From Butyrivibrio sp. CAG:318 (GTDB taxonomy: Bacteria > Bacillota > Clostridia > Lachnospirales > Lachnospiraceae): a stretch of 24,194 nt of DNA. The stretch covers positions 84,082 through 108,275 of the forward strand of contig FR889230.1 of the NCBI GenBank assembly GCA_000431815.1, written 5' to 3'. Each line of letters opens with the position of its first letter. Positions within the stretch are counted from its first letter, which is position 1. Below the pieces are notes generated by a model. That model worked only from the letters and a program-made list of their open reading frames with translations. It did not search any database and was not told where the DNA came from. The translations under genes were made by a program, and so were the position numbers. Below are positions 16,895-23,748 of this stretch, in pieces.

Positions 16895-19246
16895 ATGAAA
16901 AATATTCAATACAAATACGGTCATATGTCCATTCCTGGCGGCGGATATGTAACAGGTTTTGCTTATCATCCCGCATGTAAGAACCTGCTTTACTGCCGCA
17001 CGGATATCGGAGGCGTATACCGCTATGACTATGATAATGACACATGGATAAGCCTTATGGACCATGTAACACATATTAACCCGGCCGAATGTTATCCGTC
17101 CGCTATTGCACTCGACCCGCATAATCCCGCAATGTTATACATTGCATGCGGACTTAGTGACTGGCGCCGTAAACCGGGTGTTAACGGCATATTTGCCGTA
17201 TCGGATGACTATGGTAAAACATTCCGTTACAGTGAACTTCCGTGTGTTGTTCACGGAAATTTTCCGGGACGCGGATGCGGCATGCGTCTTGTAGTAGATT
17301 ATAATAATCCTGACGTACTTTATTTTGCAAGTCAGCGCGGTGGGCTGCTTCGCACATCCGATGGCGGCATGACCTGGCAGAGTATATCAATAGCCGCAGG
17401 CAGCAGAGCCAATGAGCTTAACTGTACTTTTGTCTGGGTTCATCCGGATTCCGGGACTCTGGTTCTCGGAACCGCCGGCATTAACAATAAATCTTCTGAC
17501 GGACTTACACGCGGCCACAGCTTATATGTATCATACGATACCGGCGGCACCTGGGAAGAACTGCCGATGCCTGACTGCCTTGTCCCTGACGGCGCACGCA
17601 TGAAGGGTTACACTGCCGAACGTTACGATTACGATGGCCGTTACCTGTATGTCACATTATCATGCAACGGTCCGAAAAGCCAGATTGATGACGAGGGATA
17701 CAGCTGTGATTCCGGTGATGCCGCAGGCGGTAAAATACTCCGCTATCCGGTTGATCAATCCGGACATCTCGGTTCATATGATGATATCACACCATGCGGC
17801 GGTCCGTATTCCTATAGCCGCGACAGAGCCAATGAGTGCGGATTCGGCGGAATATGCTCATCACCTCAGGTTCCGGGGCTGTTAGCTGCTTCCACCCTCA
17901 GTGAGAAGCGTGGTGATATTGTATTCATATCCAGGGATTACGGCGATACATGGGAGATTAATCTCCATAAGCTTGATAATAACAGAATTTATTTTAATAC
18001 ATCATATATGAAGCCGGAATTTAACGGTAACACATCACTTATTCACTGGCTCAGCGATATCAAAATAAATCCGTTTGATTATAATGATGTTATTTTTAAT
18101 ACAGGAACAGGTGTATTCGGAACATATAATTTCACGTCTGACGACTGTAAATGGTGCGACCGTTGCCCGGGAATAGAGGAAACCGTGCATATCAATGTGT
18201 ACAGTCCGCACGCCGGTGATGTGATTGCAATCGACGCAGTCGGTGACCTCGGCGGTTTTGCTTTTACCAAAACAGACACTCCTTGCACCAATTCTTTTGC
18301 CGACGCAGACGGTAACCGGTATATAACATGTATTAATGCCGATTACACGGACAATAATCCGAATCGCGTTGTCGTTACCGCAAGGGGCAACTGGACCGGC
18401 ATGACTACGGGTGGCCTTATTCTGTCGAATGACCAGTGCCGTACTTTTACACATCTTGATCTTCCTTTCGGCATTGATGAATATACGGACACGCTTTTAC
18501 ACCGCATTTCAATGGTAAACCAGAATGCCGGATGGGTTACGATAACAGCTGATGGCAATTCAATCATATGGACACCTGCCGACAGAGTTTTTCTGCCGCT
18601 TGTGGCGGTGCTTGTAAGCCACGACTGCGGCCGCACATTCCGCCATTCTGTGTTTTATGATGCAGACGGCAATATCCTGACGGATGGTTTTGCCAAAGTA
18701 TATGCTGACCGCGTTAATCCGGAGATTGTGTATGCATTCGATACAACGCACAAAATATATATCAGTCATGATACCGGAGATACATTCGTACAATATCCGG
18801 TTCCGGATGATGTTCCGGAATGTATTCTCAACCTGATTGACACAATGGACAAATCTTCCCTGTGCATAGAACGCGGCCGCACAGGCACATTCTACATGGC
18901 GCTTGGGGTAGACGGCATCTGGAAGATGCAGTATAATATTACCAATGATAAAATTACTTTTAAGAAAATTACCGATGGTAACAAGACATTCTACCGCATC
19001 GGTCTTGGTATAGGTCCTGACGGAGATTTTCTCCGTGGCCTGAAATCAATTTATGCCGCCGCAATTATTGACGGTGTGTACGGTTTCTACCGTTCCGATG
19101 ACGACGGTGCATCATGGCTCCGTATCAATAACGACAACCAGATGTTCGGCCAGATAGACTGCATCTGCGGAGATTCCCGCAGTTTCGGCCGGTTTTACAT
19201 CGCCACCGGCTCAAGGGGATTGCTTTACGGCGAACCCATACAATAA
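16895..19246 (+). CDS. GH74-like beta-propeller xyloglucan hydrolase without signal peptide
   Basis: This 783-residue protein shows the two-propeller architecture of family 74 with many BNR-like Asp-box repeats (for example SDDYGKTFRYS, TSDGGMTWQS, SYDTGGTWEE, SRDYGDTWEI, SDDDGASWLR). The start IPGGGYVTGFAYHPACKNLLYCR and RTDIGGVYRYD match GH74 endo-xyloglucanases. The two expected catalytic aspartates are Asp37 in RTDIGG and Asp451 in VGDLGGF. Family members are usually secreted and often carry carbohydrate-binding modules; this one has neither a signal peptide nor an extra domain. Its place between GH31 and an esterase suggests an intracellular oligoxyloglucan hydrolase. The start has GGAG about 11 bp upstream. 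Confidence 0.82.
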   Translation: MKNIQYKYGHMSIPGGGYVTGFAYHPACKNLLYCRTDIGGVYRYDYDNDTWISLMDHVTHINPAECYPSAIALDPHNPAMLYIACGLSDWRRKPGVNGIFAVSDDYGKTFRYSELPCVVHGNFPGRGCGMRLVVDYNNPDVLYFASQRGGLLRTSDGGMTWQSISIAAGSRANELNCTFVWVHPDSGTLVLGTAGINNKSSDGLTRGHSLYVSYDTGGTWEELPMPDCLVPDGARMKGYTAERYDYDGRYLYVTLSCNGPKSQIDDEGYSCDSGDAAGGKILRYPVDQSGHLGSYDDITPCGGPYSYSRDRANECGFGGICSSPQVPGLLAASTLSEKRGDIVFISRDYGDTWEINLHKLDNNRIYFNTSYMKPEFNGNTSLIHWLSDIKINPFDYNDVIFNTGTGVFGTYNFTSDDCKWCDRCPGIEETVHINVYSPHAGDVIAIDAVGDLGGFAFTKTDTPCTNSFADADGNRYITCINADYTDNNPNRVVVTARGNWTGMTTGGLILSNDQCRTFTHLDLPFGIDEYTDTLLHRISMVNQNAGWVTITADGNSIIWTPADRVFLPLVAVLVSHDCGRTFRHSVFYDADGNILTDGFAKVYADRVNPEIVYAFDTTHKIYISHDTGDTFVQYPVPDDVPECILNLIDTMDKSSLCIERGRTGTFYMALGVDGIWKMQYNITNDKITFKKITDGNKTFYRIGLGIGPDGDFLRGLKSIYAAAIIDGVYGFYRSDDDGASWLRINNDNQMFGQIDCICGDSRSFGRFYIATGSRGLLYGEPIQ

Positions 19247-19264
19247 TTATATATGGAGGTCATT

Positions 19265-20836
19265 ATGAAGAAAAAAATACTCGCCGCTGTCTTTACCGAC
19301 AACATGGTATTCCAGCGCGACAAGGCCGTTAAGCTGTTCGGTAATGTAGCTGCCGGCAGACAGGTTACAATTGATTTCAACAGTCGGACCGTGTCGGCCA
19401 CCGCCGATGACAACGGTTATTGGGAAACCGAACTGGCACCTATGAGTGCGGCCCCCAATCTCTCGCTCACAGCCGTATGCGGTGAAGACAAGGTTGTATT
19501 AAATAACATTGCAATCGGAGAGGTATGGCTCGCGGGCGGACAGTCCAACATGGAATTTGTGATTTCATCCTGCACTGACTGGGATCGTGTAAAGGATGTC
19601 AAAGACCGTGATTTTAACGTGAGATTTTTCTATACACCGAAGTTTGCTTATGTGACAGACGAATATTATGAGGCTTTCGACAATGCACACTGGCAGCTTG
19701 CTGATGACGAAGGTTTCAAGGACTGGTCGGCAATAGGTTATCTCTTTGCGGAAAAACTATCCAAAGATCTCGGCGTTACAATCGGTATTATCGGATGCAA
19801 CTGGGGCGGCACTTCCGCAAGCTGCTGGATGAGCCGTGAAGCCATTACGGCAGATGACGAAACCCGTATATATATGGATGAGTTTGATGAGCGCAACAAG
19901 GACATCCCTCTGGATGTACAGCGCAAGGATTATGATGAATATGTCGTGTATGATACTGCATGGAATGAGCGTTCCCAGAAGTTATTCTCAGAGCACCCTG
20001 ATACGGACTGGTTTGAGGCCCAGAAAATAATCGGAGAATGTAAATGGCCGGGTCCTATCAATAATTATAACCCGTTCCGTCCTACAGGACAGTATTGGCA
20101 GATGATTCGTAAAATCAGCCCTTACACGCTTAGAGGTTTCATATATTATCAGGGTGAGAACGACGACATGCGTCCGAGAATGTATGACAGACTTCTCACT
20201 AACCTTATCAGACTCTGGCGTAAAGACTGGGAAGACGAAAGTCTTACTTTCATCATAACCCAGCTCCCTATGCACAAATATTCCGGAAGCCCTGATTTCA
20301 AGAACTGGCCTATCTTACGCGAAGCACAGATGCATGTATTTGACACCGTTGCAAATACCGGTATCGCCGTAATACCGGACTGCGGTCAGTACAATGAAAT
20401 TCATCCGGTCAATAAAGGCCCTGTCGGTTACCGCCTCGCTCTTCAGGCCGAGTACAAGCCTTACGGACTTATTGATGAAGAGGATGCTTTCGGTCCCGTA
20501 TACACCCACAAGGAAATTCACGGCAATGTCATTGAGACATTTTTTAAACATTGCAAAGGTGGTCTTGTGTTAAAGGGCGAGCCTGAATATTACGAAATTG
20601 CCGGTGCCGATAAAATTTTCCATCCGGCCGATATCAAAGTTAAGGACTCCTCGATTGAATTTTCTTCCGGGAATGTAAAGGAACCGGTTTACGCAAGATA
20701 TTGCTGGAGCAACTATTGCACACCGACTCTTTTTGGTGCTAACGGCCTTGCCGCATCGCCTTTCAGAACCGATATGAATGATGAACTTGACACCAATATC
20801 GGATCAGATGTAATGCAGCAGAACCTGGAGACCTGA
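19265..20836 (+). CDS. SGNH-type carbohydrate O-acetylesterase (sialate acetylesterase family)
   Basis: This 523-residue protein belongs to the SASA/sialate O-acetylesterase family. Block I is AGGQSNME with the nucleophile Ser94; block III includes IYYQGENDDM; the catalytic His380 is in YNEIHPVNKGPVG. The residue three before this His is Asn rather than the usual Asp, with Glu at -2, so the acid of the triad should be checked. N-terminal residues form a small beta domain (VFTDNMVFQRDKAVKLFG). No signal peptide is seen. The start at 19265 is chosen because GGAGGT (19255-19260) would lie inside the longer frame from 19253. Eighteen bp separate it from the GH74-like gene. By context it probably removes acetyl groups from xyloglucan oligosaccharides rather than from sialic acid. 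Confidence 0.85.
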   Translation: MKKKILAAVFTDNMVFQRDKAVKLFGNVAAGRQVTIDFNSRTVSATADDNGYWETELAPMSAAPNLSLTAVCGEDKVVLNNIAIGEVWLAGGQSNMEFVISSCTDWDRVKDVKDRDFNVRFFYTPKFAYVTDEYYEAFDNAHWQLADDEGFKDWSAIGYLFAEKLSKDLGVTIGIIGCNWGGTSASCWMSREAITADDETRIYMDEFDERNKDIPLDVQRKDYDEYVVYDTAWNERSQKLFSEHPDTDWFEAQKIIGECKWPGPINNYNPFRPTGQYWQMIRKISPYTLRGFIYYQGENDDMRPRMYDRLLTNLIRLWRKDWEDESLTFIITQLPMHKYSGSPDFKNWPILREAQMHVFDTVANTGIAVIPDCGQYNEIHPVNKGPVGYRLALQAEYKPYGLIDEEDAFGPVYTHKEIHGNVIETFFKHCKGGLVLKGEPEYYEIAGADKIFHPADIKVKDSSIEFSSGNVKEPVYARYCWSNYCTPTLFGANGLAASPFRTDMNDELDTNIGSDVMQQNLET

Positions 20837-20852
20837 TTATACCGCTATTATT

Positions 20853-20892
20853 ACGGAGTGTTATTTATTATAATAACACTCCGTTTCTTTTT
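20853..20892 (+). terminator. Strong intrinsic terminator of the glycan operon
   Basis: A perfect 13-bp stem (20853-20865 with 20872-20884, ACGGAGTGTTATT and its complement) has a 6-nt loop and runs into a T-rich stretch (20884-20892). It is 16 bp after the esterase stop and separates the glycan genes from the spore-coat operon. Confidence 0.92.
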
Positions 20893-20894
20893 AT

Positions 20895-20922
20895 CACAGA
20901 ATATTATTTTCCACATACTCTA
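20895..20922 (+). promoter_or_regulatory. Sigma-K-like sporulation promoter before cotJA
   Basis: CATACTCTA at 20914-20922 fits the sigma-K -10 pattern CATAnnnTA, and CACA at 20895-20898 fits its short -35 (mACm) at a spacing of 15, one less than the usual 16. No TTGACA/TATAAT pair was seen here. A GAATATT at 20899 resembles a sigma-E -35 but lies too close to the -10 to be used with it. Confidence 0.45.
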
Positions 20923-20958
20923 AACTAAACAACAATATATGCAAAAGGAGTTTGATTT

Positions 20959-21252
20959 ATGCCTTATTACAATAACAGGTTTGCATCCGGATGCAACAGG
21001 GTACAGCCTCGTAATGAAAATTCCTGTGCCACTCCGGAACGCATGCAATGCCCGGTTCCCTTACAGACCGATGCGTCCGGCGAATGGTGTCAGGATATTT
21101 TTGTAAATGCACGCGGTCCTCTTGCAATGGCCGGGGTTGTCTGGCAGAAAAGCAACAGTCCCGAATATGACCTTTCTACCGCTCTCATTAAAGGAACAAT
21201 CTATAAAGAACTTGATAAACCATTTATAGGCAAAGGAGGATGCAGACGATGA
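20959..21252 (+). CDS. cotJA: CotJA-family spore coat protein
   Basis: This 97-residue protein contains the CotJA signature GPLAMAGVVWQ, then KGTIYKELDKPFIGKG near the C-terminus. The N-terminal half is Cys-, Asn- and Arg-rich without clear homology. In Bacillus, cotJA-cotJB-cotJC encode proteins of the inner spore coat made in the mother cell. The start at 20959 has AAAGGAG 8 bp upstream. Its stop overlaps the cotJB start (ATGA), so the genes are coupled. It shows that the organism, or a recent ancestor, forms endospores. Confidence 0.88.
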   Translation: MPYYNNRFASGCNRVQPRNENSCATPERMQCPVPLQTDASGEWCQDIFVNARGPLAMAGVVWQKSNSPEYDLSTALIKGTIYKELDKPFIGKGGCRR

Positions 21253-21527
21253 ACAACACCAACACATCAAACAGACCTTCCAAGTGCACTCTCATGCGCA
21301 GAATAATGGAGCTGGGATTCTACATCGATGATATCGGACTTTACCTTGACACGCATCCCGATGACTGCCGTTCTCTTGCGCGTTATCATGAAATACACCA
21401 TGAATATGACACCGCCGTTCAGAATTATGCTGAATGGTACGGTCCCCTCAACAAATATCACGTAACATGTAACAGCCGTTTTGACTGGATTGACGGGCCT
21501 TGGCCATGGGAAGGAGGAATGGAATAA
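21249..21527 (+). CDS. cotJB: CotJB-family spore coat protein
   Basis: This 92-residue protein matches CotJB: LMRRIMELGFYIDDIGLYLDTHPDD, then KYGPL-type WYGPLNKYHV and the terminal WIDGPWPWEGG. The ATG at 21249 is preferred over the one at 21240, because AAAGGAGG ends at 21239 and leaves a normal spacing only for 21249. Start and stop overlap both neighbours (ATGA with cotJA, TAATG with cotJC), which indicates strong translational coupling. CotJB is thought to help place CotJC in the coat. Confidence 0.9.
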   Translation: MNNTNTSNRPSKCTLMRRIMELGFYIDDIGLYLDTHPDDCRSLARYHEIHHEYDTAVQNYAEWYGPLNKYHVTCNSRFDWIDGPWPWEGGME

Positions 21528-22123
21528 TGTGGGTTTATGAAAAAAGACTTCAATTTCCGGTAAACATCAAGCGGCCCGACCCGAAGGCGGCACAGATAAT
21601 CATCAGCCAGTATGGTGGACCGGACGGTGAAATGGGTGCCAGCATGCGTTACCTCTCACAGCGCTATTCAATGCCTGACAATAAAGTTGCCGGACTGCTT
21701 ACGGATATCGGCACCGAAGAGTTAGCGCATCTTGAGATAGTTGCCACAATGGTTCACCAGCTTACCAGAAATCTCACTCCGGAACAGATCATGAATTCCG
21801 GGTTCGCCCCATATTACACCGACCACACTGTCGGTGTGTGGCCGCAGGCGGCCGGAGGCATCCCGTTCAATGCATGCGAATTTCAGGTAAAAGGCGATCC
21901 TATCTGCGATCTCACAGAGGATCTCGCCGCCGAGCAGAAGGCTAGAGTCGTATATGATAACCTTCTTCGTGTTCTGGATGATCCCGACATAGTAGCTCCG
22001 TTACGTTTCCTGCGTGAACGTGAAATCGTACACTTCCAGCGTTTCGGCGAGGCACTCAATATCACTCAGGATAAACTTGATTGCAAAAATATATACGCGA
22101 TTAATCCGGCCTTTGACGATTAA
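21527..22123 (+). CDS. cotJC: CotJC, manganese-catalase-like spore coat protein
   Basis: This 198-residue ferritin-like four-helix protein belongs to the manganese catalase family. All five expected dimanganese ligands can be placed: Glu35 (GEM), Glu65 and His68 (TEELAHLE), Glu136 (EQKAR) and His169 (REIVHFQRF), with spacings matching known Mn catalases. It is thus likely an active peroxide-degrading or oxidase-type enzyme in the spore coat. The start at 21527 overlaps the cotJB stop by one base and has AAGGAGG at 21511-21517. A hairpin and the holin gene follow. Confidence 0.93.
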   Translation: MWVYEKRLQFPVNIKRPDPKAAQIIISQYGGPDGEMGASMRYLSQRYSMPDNKVAGLLTDIGTEELAHLEIVATMVHQLTRNLTPEQIMNSGFAPYYTDHTVGVWPQAAGGIPFNACEFQVKGDPICDLTEDLAAEQKARVVYDNLLRVLDDPDIVAPLRFLREREIVHFQRFGEALNITQDKLDCKNIYAINPAFDD

Positions 22124-22127
22124 ATTT

Positions 22128-22157
22128 ACTGAGCGCTGTTGTATGGCAGTGCTCAGT
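22128..22157 (+). other. RNA hairpin between cotJC and the holin gene
   Basis: An 11-bp stem (22128-22138 with 22147-22157, ACTGAGC/GCTCAGT plus three inner pairs, one G-U) encloses an 8-nt loop. No T-tract follows, so it is not a standard terminator. It could be a processing site, an mRNA-stabilising 3' end of the cot message or a weak attenuator. Confidence 0.6.
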
Positions 22158-22191
22158 CCATACATATTCATCATGAAAGGATTTTTCAAAA

Positions 22192-22413
22192 ATGTTCAAG
22201 TACAACCGTAAACTCTGGTTCAAAGCCGCGGCCATCCGTGCTGTCCGGTCAATCGCGCAAACCGCCATAGCAGCCATCGGCACATCACTTGCCCTGCAGA
22301 ATGTAGATTGGAGAATGGTCGCATCCACATCACTGCTTGCCGGAATAATGTCCGTTCTGACTTCATTGGTTGGTCTTCCGGAAGTAAAGGAGGACTCCGA
22401 TGACGAACACTAA
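22192..22413 (+). CDS. Phage r1t-type holin
   Basis: This 73-residue membrane protein has two hydrophobic helices (about 17-35 and 42-62) with a short turn at QNVDWRMV and a charged C-terminus (PEVKEDSDDEH). The pattern RAVRSIAQTAIAAIGTSLAL, then VASTSLLAGIMSVLTSLVGLP, is that of the r1t-type phage holin family. The start has AAAGGA 9 bp upstream. The gene overlaps the next by 14 bp, the usual holin-endolysin arrangement. No other phage gene is present in the window. A role in export or release of the M23 protein is the simplest guess. Confidence 0.85.
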   Translation: MFKYNRKLWFKAAAIRAVRSIAQTAIAAIGTSLALQNVDWRMVASTSLLAGIMSVLTSLVGLPEVKEDSDDEH

Positions 22414-23431
22414 AAGCCGTATTTTGGAAACAGGCGATAATCAGGTCTCATATCCTTACCGTCTTCATGTATCAAACAAAAAAACCGGGCGCGGCTGGGC
22501 ACTCGGGATTGATATCGTAAAGTACAAGTCTCAGATTGATTATATAACCGCCCATTCGCTCGGCACCGTAATAAAATGTGTAAACTATCTCTCCGGCACC
22601 AACGGTGTACCCGACCGTGAAGGCACGGGTTACGGAAATTACATCATTCTCCGTCACTCTGACACACTCTGTACTGTCTATGCCCACCTTGAAAAAGTCT
22701 ATGTCAGGGAAGGTGACACTGTGATGCCCGGTACCCGTATCGGTCTTATGGGCAACACAGGCAGCAGCCACGGTGCCCACCTTCATTGGGAACTGCGCAA
22801 TTACAAATCCCCCATTAAGACATCCTCTTCCCTGAACGACGAGCATCTTTTTACCTGGCTCGACCCCACACGTTATATCAATGCATCCCTGCCCATCCGG
22901 AAAAAATATAGCGGATTCATTGATAATATTTCCGACTCCGGCGTAAGCGGCTGGCTCTGGAATGGCATCGATGATGCCGCAGAATATGCCACCGTCCGGC
23001 TTCTCCGTTCCGGTACGGTTGTTAAAACTTTTTCCGGCAAGGCATCCTCTTACAGGTCCGATTTGGCGGTCTCAGGTAAGGGCAATGGATATCATGCATA
23101 TGATATACACATAGATTCATCCACCCTGCCTTCCGGAACTTATACGGTCGATGTAATCGCCCCGGACGGAACTGTTCTTGGATACAGTTCACCCGATGCA
23201 CCCGGCACTATTAATGTTTCCGCGCGCTCGTATACTCCCGGCAGCGCATTCCGTCTCTCATCCGTTCCGGTTTACAATGCTGAGACCGGTCCGTCCATCG
23301 GCGCCCGCAGTGGTACTTACTACATTCACAGTCTGCCGGTATCCAACGGGCGCATCCGCATGACCAATCTGATTTCCCGCGTCGGCAAACCGGGGCAGGT
23401 AAGCTTCTGGGTGGAAATCAGCAGACTTTAA
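22400..23431 (+). CDS. M23 (LytM) peptidase-like protein with binding and SH3-like domains
   Basis: This 343-residue protein has an N-terminal M23 domain (about 18-140), a beta-sandwich module (about 168-262, with GWLWNG, YRSDLAVSGKGNGYHAYD), and a C-terminal SH3-like module (about 268-343). M23 zinc peptidases cut peptide cross-links of cell walls. HLH (127-129) and YAHL (His96) are intact, but the first motif HxxxD reads ALGID (34-38), with Ala in place of the zinc-binding His. It may therefore be inactive or bind zinc in another way. No signal peptide is seen, which fits holin-dependent export. AAGGAGG at 22387-22393 precedes the ATG. It looks like an endolysin in domain plan. Confidence 0.85.
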   Translation: MTNTKSRILETGDNQVSYPYRLHVSNKKTGRGWALGIDIVKYKSQIDYITAHSLGTVIKCVNYLSGTNGVPDREGTGYGNYIILRHSDTLCTVYAHLEKVYVREGDTVMPGTRIGLMGNTGSSHGAHLHWELRNYKSPIKTSSSLNDEHLFTWLDPTRYINASLPIRKKYSGFIDNISDSGVSGWLWNGIDDAAEYATVRLLRSGTVVKTFSGKASSYRSDLAVSGKGNGYHAYDIHIDSSTLPSGTYTVDVIAPDGTVLGYSSPDAPGTINVSARSYTPGSAFRLSSVPVYNAETGPSIGARSGTYYIHSLPVSNGRIRMTNLISRVGKPGQVSFWVEISRL

Positions 23432-23748
23432 ACCTGCTATATTCTCAAAGCCGAATTTTATCCGACCAGATCGTTGACAGGCTCAACTATATGTATCTCC
23501 TCATTGCAATTATCTGCCGCAGCCTTTATCTCAGTCACATCATTCGGCTTTGAAATGTTAATTGCTTTTTTAAACGCTTGATTTCGCTTGCAACTACGAT
23601 TGCAAACTAGCAACTGCTTTTGCAAAGGCTTATATTTAAGATGCCTTTGTTTGATCAGGAAGGAGCTATTATGGCTAAACAATTATTTAGATATCAACTG
23701 TCTATCTGTATCACAAGACAAGTTATGACAACGCAACGTATTACATAG
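23432..23748. other. Gene-poor stretch between the M23 gene and the CRISPR array
   Basis: No convincing gene is seen. It holds a 10-bp inverted repeat CAAAGCCGAA (23446-23455 and 23543-23552), a cluster of TTGCAA motifs at 23588, 23600 and 23620, and a 25-codon frame from 23671 to 23748 (MAKQLFRYQL at its start) with an AGGAAGGAG ribosome site. That frame ends one base before the first array repeat and may be a gene remnant. No clear terminator follows the M23 gene. Confidence 0.5.

Noticed and set aside
20899..20921. Sigma-E promoter before cotJA
   Set aside because: GAATATT fits the -35, but the only -10-like CATACTCT lies 8 bp after it, far less than the required 13-15.
22192..23431. Holin and M23 genes as part of an intact prophage
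   Set aside because: No tail, capsid, integrase or repressor genes are in the window; neighbours are spore-coat genes and a CRISPR array. A phage remnant cannot be excluded beyond the right edge.
23458..23682. Minus-strand 74-codon frame next to the array
   Set aside because: It would start with TTG and has no convincing ribosome site. Only its last 30 or so codons look protein-like, and no family was recognised.
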